A stretch of DNA of 64,000 bases from Epithemia pelagica (taxonomy: Eukaryota > Bacillariophyta > Bacillariophyceae > Surirellales > Surirellaceae), in the NCBI GenBank assembly GCA_946965045.2, contig OX337233.1:2542001-2606000 (forward strand). Direction: 5' to 3'. A model generated the notes under the pieces. It was not told the DNA's origin. It made no database searches and saw nothing but the letters and a program-made list of their open reading frames with translations. The position numbers were made by a program, and so were the translations under genes. Every line of letters starts with the position of its first letter. Position 1 is the first letter of the stretch. Below, one piece after another: positions 27,282 to 38,500 of this stretch.

Positions 27282-27938
27282 TTATCGCGATCCGGGAATG
27301 CGAAGTTGGTCCATGTACCTCCACAGGATATTTGGATTGACGAGCTTGTCGACTTCATAGATCATTCCAGGACCCACTTCGTAGGTTTGCAGTACCTTGG
27401 CTCCATTGATCAAAAGACCTCCGTCATCTTGTCCTCCTACACCGAACATTCCTCCAGTCTTGGTCCGATCCACGTTGACAGCCTCTCCGCCCAAGGTGAC
27501 GACACCGCCCGAGTTGTACAGTTGTTCGTACGTGACTGTTTCGGCTACACAATGAAAGGCGCCAATCTTATTTTTGGTCTCGGTATTTCGAACATCTTCC
27601 ATTTGTTTCAACTTTTTGTCACCCAACTCTTGAAAGGCCTCTTCGGTTGGAACAAACATGGTGTATCCATCACCGTCACTGAGCTTTTTCCAGAGCTCGT
27701 CGTTCTTGTCAATTAAATTGTAAAACGCCGGATAGTTTTCCAAGAATGAGCGTGCTTCCACAAGACTTTGTTGATCCGAAGAAAAACTACTCCACAGGCT
27801 TGTCGTCGGTGGGACAAATGCCTCTTTGATGGTAGGGTTCACTGTCTTTGTTTTGGTGTGAACAATGGGTACCACGTGAAATGCTAGACCCAACCCTCCA
27901 TAATAGAAAATGGTCAAGAGTAACACAAGGCCCACCAT
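27282..27938 (-). CDS. Fasciclin (FAS1) domain protein, secreted or plastid-directed
   Basis: 218 residues from the ATG at 27938. An N-terminal hydrophobic signal (MVGLVLLLTIFYYGGLGLAF) ends at an A-F pair, as in diatom plastid preproteins, although simple secretion is equally possible. A single FAS1 domain follows: NYPAFYNLIDKNDELWKKL, the H1-type motif YTMFVPTEEAFQEL, then AFHCVAETVTYEQL and the closing H2-like ILWRYMDQLRIPG preceded by IYEVDKLVNP. FAS1 domains mediate adhesion or bind photosynthetic membrane components in algae. Length is normal for a one-domain member. Function is not predictable beyond that. Confidence 0.85.
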   Translation of the reverse strand: MVGLVLLLTIFYYGGLGLAFHVVPIVHTKTKTVNPTIKEAFVPPTTSLWSSFSSDQQSLVEARSFLENYPAFYNLIDKNDELWKKLSDGDGYTMFVPTEEAFQELGDKKLKQMEDVRNTETKNKIGAFHCVAETVTYEQLYNSGGVVTLGGEAVNVDRTKTGGMFGVGGQDDGGLLINGAKVLQTYEVGPGMIYEVDKLVNPNILWRYMDQLRIPGSR

Positions 27939-28558
27939 TGCCAATTGTTCGTCTCGTTTCTTGCCACAATGATGCGATGATGCTCCACTACTAGCAGAAT
28001 CTTTCTCGGTTGCGGTTTGCGGTTGCCTTCGAATGGGGGTATGATGTCAGCCAGATGAGTTGACTGGGATCAATCACGTTCGGAAGCTCGGTCGCACACA
28101 CAGATCCGAAATCCGCGCTATACAATATGACCCTCCCTCTAACCTTAGGTGGAACAATGTTCCATGCACTCATCGTCCGACCTATGGGAAAAGAGAAAGA
28201 AGGAGGATGATTGAAATGATCGACCTATACAATAATGGTGTGCGTAGATGCTTTCTTGGGACTTGGGAATTGAAGGAGTTCAGAAAAGGCTACCCACCAT
28301 TATCCATCCATTACGATGAACGGGGGGGGGCAGACTTTCCACCTTCCACCCACCAAAATGGGGTCGACTCTTCCATTTTCGGGTATGTATTGGATCTTGT
28401 TTCTCCAAACTCCAAACGTGTTCACGTCTTGCAAAATGCATAAAGGTTCTGCAATCATGGATCATGGATCATGGACCATGCACTTTTACCAGTGCCGTCT
28501 CTTCTATCGTAAACATAAAACAAAAACCTAGTACTTTGGAGCTCATCTCTCGACAACA
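27939..28558. other. Divergent intergenic region
   Basis: 620 bp between the fasciclin gene and the large fusion gene, transcribed outward. It includes a G8 run at 28323-28330 and a short tandem ATGGATC(ATGGATC) at about 28457-28471. Open frames here look like chance frames. Confidence 0.35.
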
Positions 28559-31500
28559 ATGTCGGGCAGCAGCAACAACAAGAGCAAGAACGGTTCGAAC
28601 CGCAAGAAACCGGTCCAAAAATTACGTACGGCCGAAGATGTCTTGCATCGGTTGCGATGGTGTCCCTTGCCAGAAGAGAGGGGTGCCGTCATGATAGGTT
28701 ACGATGATCGAGTGAGGGGTCCGATGGAAACGGCCTTGGATGATTTTTCCAGTATCCAAGAGGGTGGTGACATTCCTGAACATCGCATTTGGTATTTTCG
28801 ATGCCAACCACCTTCCCTTGTTTTGTCGACAACAACGGAACCAACGCCTGGCAGTGAACAACACGTCGATCAAACGGACCCAAACGCGTTAGAATCAGTA
28901 TCGCAACGTCCGACAGGTGATGCTTCCGATGATTCCATTGAAGCAGCGTCGGAAGAAGCCAATCCTCACGATCCCATCTCTCGTCTCAATGACACGGAAA
29001 TCAACGACATGGTTCTCTGGGATCGATTGGGAAAAGTGGACATGCTCTTTGGATCTGGGGTGGGAAAAAGTCCTCACAAAATTTCACCAACCACGACGCA
29101 AAATATCCGAGCGGCCATGTCTAATATGCAACAGATTGAAGCAGAACGATTGGAACGCCGACAACAACGAGATCATGAACGTCAACGCTTGGCCGCCAAA
29201 CGACAAGCACGAAAACAGGGATTGGGAATATCGGCTGCTAATGATGACGACAAGAACATGTCATCCGTGGGTGATACCTTCGCAACTGCGGCGTCGGAAA
29301 ACACGGCCAGCAACCACAATGGAACTGTCGCCACTGCCAATAACAAGTCCTCTCATGCGCATCGACGAGAACAAGAAAGATACACCTGGCATGCGACGGG
29401 TCACTTTGACTATTCAAAAGAAGAAGGATCATGGAAGCCCTCTGTGGCGCACGAGCTAGGCAGAAGTACAAGTCCAAATGAGAGCATGGATCGCGAACTC
29501 AAAATCGTTTCATGGAATGTCTTGTTTGATCTACACAATGACCACGACAACAACATTGTCGACGTGACAGAGACTCGACAGGCCGAGGAAAACAGTGAAG
29601 ATGATATACGTCGCTGGACCAAACTCATTGCGGAATTGGCTGGGTCGGATGCAGACATTATTGCCCTGCAAGAAGTTACACCAACCTTTCTTGATCTTTT
29701 GGTGTCATCTCGGTGGGTTCAAGATAAGTTTTGTCTGAGTGCAGCTCCTGGCCATACTGAAACCGTGACTCCCAGTGGCAATATGGTTCTTTGGTGCAGA
29801 TCTCAGGATCGACTGAGACCACTCTCGGCATGGATCTGTCGGGATGGTGCTGTAAAACAACGATCCAATATGGTGCTCTTGGAATGGAACCATGTTGTCC
29901 TCTTGATTGCCAATCTTCACTTATTGGCCGATCCCTTGCAAAGATCTGCTGCTGCAGCACGGCATCGTGAACTCTCGTCTGTCATCGGACAACTCCAAAT
30001 ACTCGAAAGCAAGCTGTGGCAACGCCAAAACCAACCAAACAACAACCGTATTCGTGCAACGGTTCCCATTGTGCTGGGTGATTTCAATGCAAATGAGCAA
30101 CAAAAGGAATTGCAGAATGGATGTTTTGAAGGCGAGGCAGTTTTGGGGAACCGGTTCAGCCAAGGCTTCTTTGTCGATACATGGGCTGTCCTGCAAAAGA
30201 GCAGTATGCCCGATCAGCTCTCTGATGGGTTTACGTTCGACCCTCGAACCAATTCGAGAGCTAAGCGAACAAGAGCCTTGACGACACAAACTCTGGCTCC
30301 AAAGCGGAATGATCGCATATACATTGCTCGGCAGTGGACGAGTCAGGATCCAACGGACGACATTGCCTTGCTTCCAATATCAGGAGAATTGCTCTGCCAA
30401 AATGATTCCATGCCGCCCTCGGATCATTTTGGTTTGTCCATTTCCTTTCGACAAGGGCCCTTACTGAATCACCCTGCCACGGGACCTACGCTGTGTAACC
30501 CTGGCCACATCGAGCGCAACGCCTGGGCTGCTTCCGCGGAGTCAACAGTTGATTCTCTACTTGGAATTGTGCTGGGACGAAGCGTTGTCGGTGGTGTTTC
30601 GTTTTGTGACTCTTCATCAACACTACCAATCCCGCATATTACAATGCTTCATGGCTTTGCTGACTTTGGCTCGAGTCAGGGCAAAAGTTTGGCGCTTCAA
30701 GCCTGCACAAACGCCGTGGATCATTTCTTGAAACACCAAGAACACGATCACCAGGATGGGTTCAGTCTTACCTTTTCTCCATCATGTCTTGAAGTACTCT
30801 CTCACCAGTCGTCAGCAACTTTGGTTGCCTCGCCCGAAATGGAAAGAGAATCAAGCTCATGGTTACGTGATTTATACGAATGCTTGATTGGAACCTTCCG
30901 TCGATGCCATCAACAAGAAAGTCGGTTCGACTCTGGATGGAAGCCTCATGTGTCATTGGGACAATACGGTACATCGATCACTGCTCGATCTCGGTTAGTT
31001 GAGCTGCGGGAAAGCGAGCGGTGGCTTACTGAGGATTGTGTTATCCCAGTGTATGCGATTACGCTGTTTCAACGATACAAGGTAGACGGGAAGATTTATG
31101 CTGTTGCTTCCGTTCCCCTTTCCAGAAAGCCTCCTTCTCCGTGTCGTCATCCCAGAATTGTAAACACTGTCTTCTCAGACATGGGGGAGTCATGGTCTCG
31201 TTATTTCCGGGGGCAATGCCAAGCATTGATTTTGGAAGTTGACAGGGCTTGCCGCCACTGCGCATCAGTTCTGAATTGCGGCCGTGCAAGTATCATCCCA
31301 ACAGGATCCTATGCAATCGGTGTTGGGTTGCCAGATATTAGTGACATTGATGCAGTGGTTCAAGTAAGGGCTACCGATACCTCTGTGAGAATCTCAAGCA
31401 GATTATTCTTTCATGAGTTGGCGCAGCACCTTGTGGCCATCCATCCTGGCGCCAAAATTCGGTCTCGGGTAGCAGGAACGTCAACCGCCCCGCTTGAAAT

Positions 31501-32524
31501 ATTGACTGTGAAATTGTGGCCTTGGGTTCCGCCAATTGATATGGTGATGTCTTTCTTAGATACCTCGGACAAACCAGTGGACAACGGGAGCCTCAGAGCC
31601 TATCGCACAATTGATGACATTGAAGCTATACGTCGAGCCTTTGAGGGGATTGGTGGAGATGAGTTCGGCCCTTATCGTTTGTTTCAGGGAGTTCTTCGAG
31701 TTGTGAAGTTGTGGGCATATAGAGAAAATATATACGGAGCATCCATGGGGTATCTGGGAGGTGGTGGTTTCTCTGTTCTCGTTGCCAGGGTTCTTCTTGA
31801 TGGATACAGATGCGGTACCCTCAGCTTGAATGATTCAATAACAGCTACAAACTATTTCTTCGAAACAGCATCACGGTGGACATCTATCATATTCACACTG
31901 TCCCCGGAATTGGAAGGCAAGGAAGTGACGAGAAGGGAAATGGATCGGGCAATATCTCGCGGAACCATGTGTGTCCTTGCTCCATCAAGCGATGGGAACC
32001 ATGGACGCAACAGCCTGAAAGCAACAACTCGTGCGACTCTGTCCTCGTTTGCAAATGCACAGATGTTGAAGGCTGAATCACTGTTTGAAAACCAGCCATC
32101 GATCGCAGAAAAGGCCGAAACGTTGTATTCTCACGCAATTCGTCTTCAAATTGGTATTGACAAATCGATATTGTTAGGTGGAGGAGCGGCAGAGGGAACA
32201 ACTGAACGTCCATTGATGGCAGAGATCAAGGCATGGGGAAATTCGCATGTTCTCAGGGTCCTTGGCGACCTCGAACGACGTTTTGCTACATTCTGTGATC
32301 ACGTGCGTCTTTTCTCGAACTCCATCAAGAGCACAAATGATCCGACCCTCTACATTGTGTGGTTCATGGGTGTGGATTGTTTTTCAGATTCGGTTGCTGC
32401 TTACCTTGAACACTATTCGGATGTCTGGAACAAGGAGACGCGATCTGAACTTCCTGATTTGTATCAATCAATCACAACCAATGTTGGATTTATTGATATG
32501 AACAAAGATACATTATTCAAATAA
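28559..32524 (+). CDS. Four-domain RNA end-processing/repair fusion: MJ1316 (DUF504) - EEP nuclease - 2H phosphoesterase - poly(A)-polymerase-like NTase
   Basis: 1,321 residues from the ATG at 28559 with no intron. Residues about 22-85: MJ1316/DUF504 domain (AEDVLHRLRWCPLP, VMIGYDDRVRGPMET), thought to recognise cyclic phosphate RNA ends. About 312-630: EEP fold with VSWNVLFDLH, IIALQEVTP, VLGDFNANE and PPSDHFGL, the catalytic Asn, Glu, Asp/Asn and Asp-His. About 690-860: 2H phosphoesterase, with both H-x-[ST] boxes as IPHITM and PHVSLG. About 900-1100: DNA polymerase beta-type nucleotidyltransferase and PAP core (PTGSYAIGVGLPDISDIDAVV region, catalytic DxD; later GYLGGGGFSVLVA). All four active sites look intact. 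Single steps known for these folds would make it able to find, trim, open and re-extend damaged 3' ends; that pathway is inference. Confidence 0.88.
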   Translation: MSGSSNNKSKNGSNRKKPVQKLRTAEDVLHRLRWCPLPEERGAVMIGYDDRVRGPMETALDDFSSIQEGGDIPEHRIWYFRCQPPSLVLSTTTEPTPGSEQHVDQTDPNALESVSQRPTGDASDDSIEAASEEANPHDPISRLNDTEINDMVLWDRLGKVDMLFGSGVGKSPHKISPTTTQNIRAAMSNMQQIEAERLERRQQRDHERQRLAAKRQARKQGLGISAANDDDKNMSSVGDTFATAASENTASNHNGTVATANNKSSHAHRREQERYTWHATGHFDYSKEEGSWKPSVAHELGRSTSPNESMDRELKIVSWNVLFDLHNDHDNNIVDVTETRQAEENSEDDIRRWTKLIAELAGSDADIIALQEVTPTFLDLLVSSRWVQDKFCLSAAPGHTETVTPSGNMVLWCRSQDRLRPLSAWICRDGAVKQRSNMVLLEWNHVVLLIANLHLLADPLQRSAAAARHRELSSVIGQLQILESKLWQRQNQPNNNRIRATVPIVLGDFNANEQQKELQNGCFEGEAVLGNRFSQGFFVDTWAVLQKSSMPDQLSDGFTFDPRTNSRAKRTRALTTQTLAPKRNDRIYIARQWTSQDPTDDIALLPISGELLCQNDSMPPSDHFGLSISFRQGPLLNHPATGPTLCNPGHIERNAWAASAESTVDSLLGIVLGRSVVGGVSFCDSSSTLPIPHITMLHGFADFGSSQGKSLALQACTNAVDHFLKHQEHDHQDGFSLTFSPSCLEVLSHQSSATLVASPEMERESSSWLRDLYECLIGTFRRCHQQESRFDSGWKPHVSLGQYGTSITARSRLVELRESERWLTEDCVIPVYAITLFQRYKVDGKIYAVASVPLSRKPPSPCRHPRIVNTVFSDMGESWSRYFRGQCQALILEVDRACRHCASVLNCGRASIIPTGSYAIGVGLPDISDIDAVVQVRATDTSVRISSRLFFHELAQHLVAIHPGAKIRSRVAGTSTAPLEILTVKLWPWVPPIDMVMSFLDTSDKPVDNGSLRAYRTIDDIEAIRRAFEGIGGDEFGPYRLFQGVLRVVKLWAYRENIYGASMGYLGGGGFSVLVARVLLDGYRCGTLSLNDSITATNYFFETASRWTSIIFTLSPELEGKEVTRREMDRAISRGTMCVLAPSSDGNHGRNSLKATTRATLSSFANAQMLKAESLFENQPSIAEKAETLYSHAIRLQIGIDKSILLGGGAAEGTTERPLMAEIKAWGNSHVLRVLGDLERRFATFCDHVRLFSNSIKSTNDPTLYIVWFMGVDCFSDSVAAYLEHYSDVWNKETRSELPDLYQSITTNVGFIDMNKDTLFK

Positions 32525-32598
32525 GTTACAAAGTCTATAAGCGCGGCTAACACTAATAAGCTGCTGTTACCGTTATCTCGCGATTGAATTCAAAGGCC

Positions 32599-35500
32599 TC
32601 AGTTTTTGCCGTGCTTCACAGCCTCCAATCTTGCTCGGAGGTTGGCTGCAGCCGTGGTTCGATCTAAGGTACCAGAAGCAGAGGAGGATCTGGCAACATG
32701 CCTTTCGCGCACACCGTCCGCAACTTTCGGTACGCCTCGACCGCTTTCGGAAGGCGCGCCCCTCGTCACCTTGGATGGTGATGGCAATGCCAATCCGGAT
32801 TGTGCCGATGCTCGTCGAGAGGGTGAGGGCTGCGCTAAGCGCGATCGAGGAGAGGGGTGTGCCAGGCGGGTGGACCGCGAAGGTCCAGAGGTTACAGAAG
32901 TTGACACTGACAACCTATTTGGCAGAGGGTCTGCGGTTGGTTCTTTCTCAGGAGCTTGAGCAACGGCATCCTCTCCAATTGCGGGTTGCACAGCTCGTTC
33001 CGTCGCTTGTAGACGAGTGCGTAATTTACGCAATCTTTCAGACATTGAGTTGCAGCTCTCTGAATTAGCAGGGCTTGATGCCCCGGAAGCAAGTTGGTCT
33101 TCTATGAATTTCCGAAATGGAGGTGAAACTTCTTCAAGGTATGCTTCAAGCTCTGCGGTTCCAAATTCATCTTTGTGACGCCGGAGTTCAGCTAGAGCCT
33201 TGCCACGATCAAGACCCTCCTTCGAATTTCCAAGGGCAGTAACAAGCTCAGCAATAGATGGCCCTCTCGTGTTGTCCGAATTCTCGTTCCCAACGTCATT
33301 CATTTCAAGAGCCAATCCTACCCTGAGATCTTCTTCGGATAAGGAACTGACAAGATCAGCCAAAGAAGAGTACTTCGTAGATATGGCTGCACCCTCCATG
33401 ATTTTCCTTATCTGACCTGATCCACCATGTACCTTTAATATGGATTCAGTTAAACTCGACACCATTTCTCTGGACGCATCGCTGTATGGTCCATGGCTGT
33501 CCCTACAACGGTCCAGTGTGTCATCCATGATGGAGACCAAAGACTCCATATCCATGCTTGTCAAAGTGTAAGGGGTTTCAGCCGCTTCTTCGGCCTTAAT
33601 AACTCGCAAAAACAATCTTGAAATTACCCTCGAAAGACGACCATTGAAATCTTTAGCATCACTAAGTTCGGCGTCATTGGCTTCAGTAGCGAGTTGCTGT
33701 TGTATAGTAATTAATGCATGAAATGAGGTGTGTCTTGGAGCTCCAGTAGCTGCATTGACTGCTGTTTTGTTTATCGCTTTTGCCATCTGCGCACAAGTCG
33801 CGTCGTCAAGATCTGATTCAGCTGAAAATCTGGGGTCGAGCAGGATCGTAGCAGTCTCCCGTACAAGTAAAGTCAAGTCATCAAGACCGACATTCGATGC
33901 GACGTCAGAAAAACGAAATAACGCCATAAGCGTAGCCAGTGACACCGATAGTAACGGGATGGAGATTCCGGCAGTGCTGTTGGATCCAAGACAAGACAAT
34001 GAAAATCGAATGACACTTCGAGAAACATATTAGACAGGTCAGTTATGTACACACAGACTCGCCTCCTTTCTTACCTTATGAGGTGTGAGATTAGAACACT
34101 AACATTCTCCACCAAAACTTTTTTGAGTGTCGTTTGTCCACCCCCATTTGTCTCTGCTGAGTTAGCTAGAGCGGTGTGGACTTTCTTCAAAGAACGTGTT
34201 GTCGTCAAGATATCAGGGTCGTCATCAAGCAATGGTGTTGACCTAACAAGGAGAGCCTTCACATGGCTAAGCACTCTCTTGTATTCTTCTCTTCCATCTC
34301 CCTGAGCTAGAATGGCCGAAATGTCATCGAAGTCTCTTTCTCCTTGGGGAGGCTTTTGATCAGCATCCGAACCCTTGTTTTTTTCCTTTATTTTCAACAA
34401 GCGTGCCCTGAGGGACGCAGCGGTTCCAAGAGTACCGCCCATCTGTGATGTATGATGAGAGACGATAGGTTGAGAATCTGCCATGTCATTGATGGAATTG
34501 CTTTGCGCCCGTGCTGTCTCCACCGGGTCGTGTAAAACCTGGGCGCGGAACAGATCGGAAGACACCGAATCTTGCTGAGAATCAGCTAGGCGCTCGTCTG
34601 CGCGAGACATTGCCGATTGACCAAAGGCAAATGGATCATTTGGATTCAACGTTGATCTTTCTTCGTGACGACCAATTTGTTCTAAGGGTTCTGCCTCCGA
34701 TCTCAGGTTGAAAGCTGGAAGCTCATCTTGGAGAGTGGCACTCCGTTCGGATCCTGGTGTTTCGTGAGATGCAACTCCGAAATTTCTTCTTTCCGGTGTC
34801 AATTCCACAGGCACATCATTCATCTTCTTCACCGAAGGGATCGGGGGAGGCAGGAGCTCCTTTCTTGACCCATTCTTTTTCCATCGCTCTTCGATAGCCT
34901 CCTGCGCTTTAGAACTCAGAGCAGTGCCACATATTTTCGCCAGCTTTGTAACATCCCCGTTCATTCGTCGAACAATTTCTTCCATTAGATCCAACGCTGC
35001 AGCCTTCGTTTCGGGAAGGTGCTCTTCGGAAAGTGACTTTGCGGCTACAACGACACCCTTTTTCCCAATTCCAGGCAGTCCAGCAGTCACAACGCACTCG
35101 CGACAAATTGCGAACGCCAACGCCCTTGCTTTCGCGTGGTTTGAGCGCTCAATCACTTGAACGCATGCAACTGGGCCCAATATTTTGGTTGAAATAAGGG
35201 TTTCAGAGCGAAGTTGACCTACTATCTCCATAAAAGACTCGCGAAAGCGACCTTTTGCATTGCTTGTTTTCTCAATAAGAAAAGGAACAATCACGCATAC
35301 TTCGTCTTCGGAGAGTCCTCGTTTAAGTTCAAGGAGGAATCCAAACAGTTTGTCGATGAGCGATAGGATTGATTGTAAACCAACAGTTGCTTCTTTACAA
35401 CAAAGAACAAACGCTATCCACTTCAGCATGCATTCCAGGTGAATATCGACGACTTCATAGCTACCGCTGTCTAACTCCATTGTGAGGGCACGTTCGAGCA

Positions 35501-38500
35501 ATTCACAGCCTTCTTTAGCGTCATCTTGTTTCTTAATGCCTCCAGGCGGGAAAAGTTTTGCTGAACTGGACGGTGGAAGAGCGGTGCTCCATGATCTTTT
35601 GAGATTCATGAATAACGGCCCGTTAGGTTCTTCCGGAAACTGAGGCCACGCAACGTACTTCGGTTGAATTGCTCGTCCTCCCGTACGTGGTAACAGAGGG
35701 TGTCCTGACGATTCCTTAGATGGTTGATGTGAGGGAGGAAGCTGGTTACGACTACGACTCATCTGCTGGCGATTAGAATGTTTTGGCTCCTGTCGCCCAA
35801 TCGATCCCCTTCTCGATGAATTTCCAACCGAACCAGGTTCTTGCCGGCTGATCGATCCTGACCTATTATCGTTGATAGATGCGCGGCCACCAGGGATTTT
35901 TGCGGCGGGCGAAGATTCCCCCGCAACATGAGATGCTTTGGACGCGCGGGTATCCGGTGACGGAACATTTTCTTTTTCACCAGTTTTCATACTGGAAGGT
36001 TTAGCGAGCTTGGCAATCAATGGAGCAACACTGCGTTGTTTAGCGGGTTTCATAACGTCAACTGTCTGATGACAAATGGATGTTGTTATCACGTCGTGTT
36101 CGATCGATTTTTCGATCAATGAAAAAGCAGCACTCCTTACTTCTGCTTTAGAGGAGGAGAGACAGTCAATTAACACCTTTGCATATCGGTCTCCAAGAGT
36201 GCTTCCCTGGGATGAGCTGATTTCCATAAAGTTGGGCAGGTATTCAACGAAGGAATGCAAGCAGGAAAGCAAGTCGGCCAAACCAGTGGACCTTAACGCT
36301 GTATCATTGAACTCGCTCGTGAAAGCAACAAATAGAGCCTCAAGTGAATCTTCGTTGGGTTCTGACCCTTCTAGGGATGATGACCGGACACCAGAGGTGA
36401 TTGCGTCAATAGCTGCATCGCGGACGGGTTTCTTGATGTCATGCATACTCGAGTTGACGAGGGCTGGAAAAACAATTTTTCCGAGGCGGCTTTGCGTCGG
36501 TTTATCGACTTTTGAAACAAGGTCCCCAATGGTGCGCGCGGCAAGGGGTCTGAGATTAATTTGTGTATCAGTGAGACGATCTCTGAGTGCCCTGCACAAT
36601 TCGACCATGAACCTTAAGTTGGCCCCAGAAGCGTCAAGTAAGCCATTGCAGCTCTTGAGCGAAGTAGACACTTCCTCAATCGCTTCTTTCCGCATCTTCC
36701 ACGCAGCTTTGCCATCTTTAGAATTCATTTTTGAAACGATGTCAACATCGAGAGAGGAGCTAAGATCTGTTCTGGGGATATCCATTTTCATGGTTCCATT
36801 TGCACCCGCCTCATCACCTGCACTAGCACAGCTTCTACAAATTGATTGTTTGGGCCGATCTTTTGAACCTTCTTGTGGATCATATGGGTTTGATTCGAAA
36901 GCTTGCTCCAACAAAGCTTGGTGAGAACCGACGGACATTTGAAGAGCTAGAGCTTTGAATGCAGGACCCAGTTGTTTGTGCAATTCACCGATAGCGACCG
37001 ATGCCTCCTTTTTGACTTTGGGATTTGAAGATCCGACCTCTCGCAACAACCAAGAAACAATTTCACTTATAGATGGTCCGATTGACTGCGCACCGAAATC
37101 ATGGCAAAAGGAGACAAACAACCTGAGCATATTTTCATGTCCTATCGGAGATTTTACAGATTCAAGCGCAGCCACGGCTTTAAGAAGTACTTCGTTTGGA
37201 TGAGCAACAACACACAACCAAGACAAAACTTCGGAGCACGAGCCATAGAGTTTCTTGTCCTGAATCTTCAGGACAGCCGCGGTTGCTCCGTCAGCCACAG
37301 CCCATTCCATTAAAGGAACATTGGCAGATTCGTGATAAGCGCACACTTCCGAGAATAACTGTAGTATACTCTTCATGATGTTCACGTTCGTCTCCTTGAA
37401 TCCCCTTGTGTGCTCCTTGGTGACAACAAGAATAGATGAAGAATTCTTACTCGTATCCTTCGACGACGTATCGACCTGTCCTGTCTCAATAAACCCACTC
37501 AAAGTTTTAATGGCGTCATTTTTTAGAGTCCATTTTGAGGAGCTTAATCCAGCTAGAACGCCTCTGTCGTCCTCCTCTGAATCCCATTCTGGAATTCCAA
37601 GCTGCGCTAAATGGTCCACTGCTTCTTCAAGTTCCATTGAAGATAGATTCCTTGCACTCTCGTTCACAGTAGAAACATTTGTTGTTGCACGACTTGAACT
37701 ATCGGTTGCAGTAGGCTTCTTTGGTGGGTGCCTAGTTCGAGATGTTGTCACAGTAGCCTGCTCCCGCCGTGTCGCCGCAGAAGTCCGGCGTAGACTCATC
37801 GAACCACCTGCTGTACTCTCGGGTGACACCGTTCCTCGTCCTGATCCGATGGGTGCTTTGGTGGGACTCGACTTTGTTGGGGTGCCAGAAGACATCGAGG
37901 CGGAACCAGTAATGGTCTTGTATGCTCTTGCATGGGTGCTTTGCAAGGACTCAATCTTGCTGACTACAATTTCTTCGAAATCTGAACTCTCCAACGACTT
38001 CAATGCATGGAAAATATTCATGGCTTCCTTTCGTACTCCTGCATCAGAATCATCAAGCTTTAATGTTGCAAGCTTTAGTATGGAATTGACGTGCTGTGAC
38101 GAGAGGGACGACCGAGGTCCAGCACTTCCGTTCCGATTCACGCATCGGACAAGATACTCGAGAGAAGAGGTTCGAGCGATGGCATTCTTCTCTTTCTTTT
38201 CATCCACGGCAGCAATAATCGCGTCCTCCTGGTCCAAGATGTGATCAAACGAAAGTACGTTACCAAACAGAGCATCCACGGCACTTCCAGCCGCTTTTGT
38301 CAGCTTCTTGTCCTTCGTTAACTTCAATAGGGTTGGGAGCACTGGTCTGAGTTGAGGAAACAACCGTTCTCCCACTCCCTCAGCCAACATGGCAATGACT
38401 TCCATGGCTTTCGAAACGACAGCAAAATGGGTGTGTTTGAGAAGCTGCTTCATTTCGCTAATCAAAGGAATATAGTTGACTGTTGGTGACGGCTGCACAA

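Noticed and set aside
28316-28531. Small plus-strand frame before the RNA-repair fusion
   Set aside because: Low-complexity leader text with G-run and ATGGATC repeats; no conserved motif.
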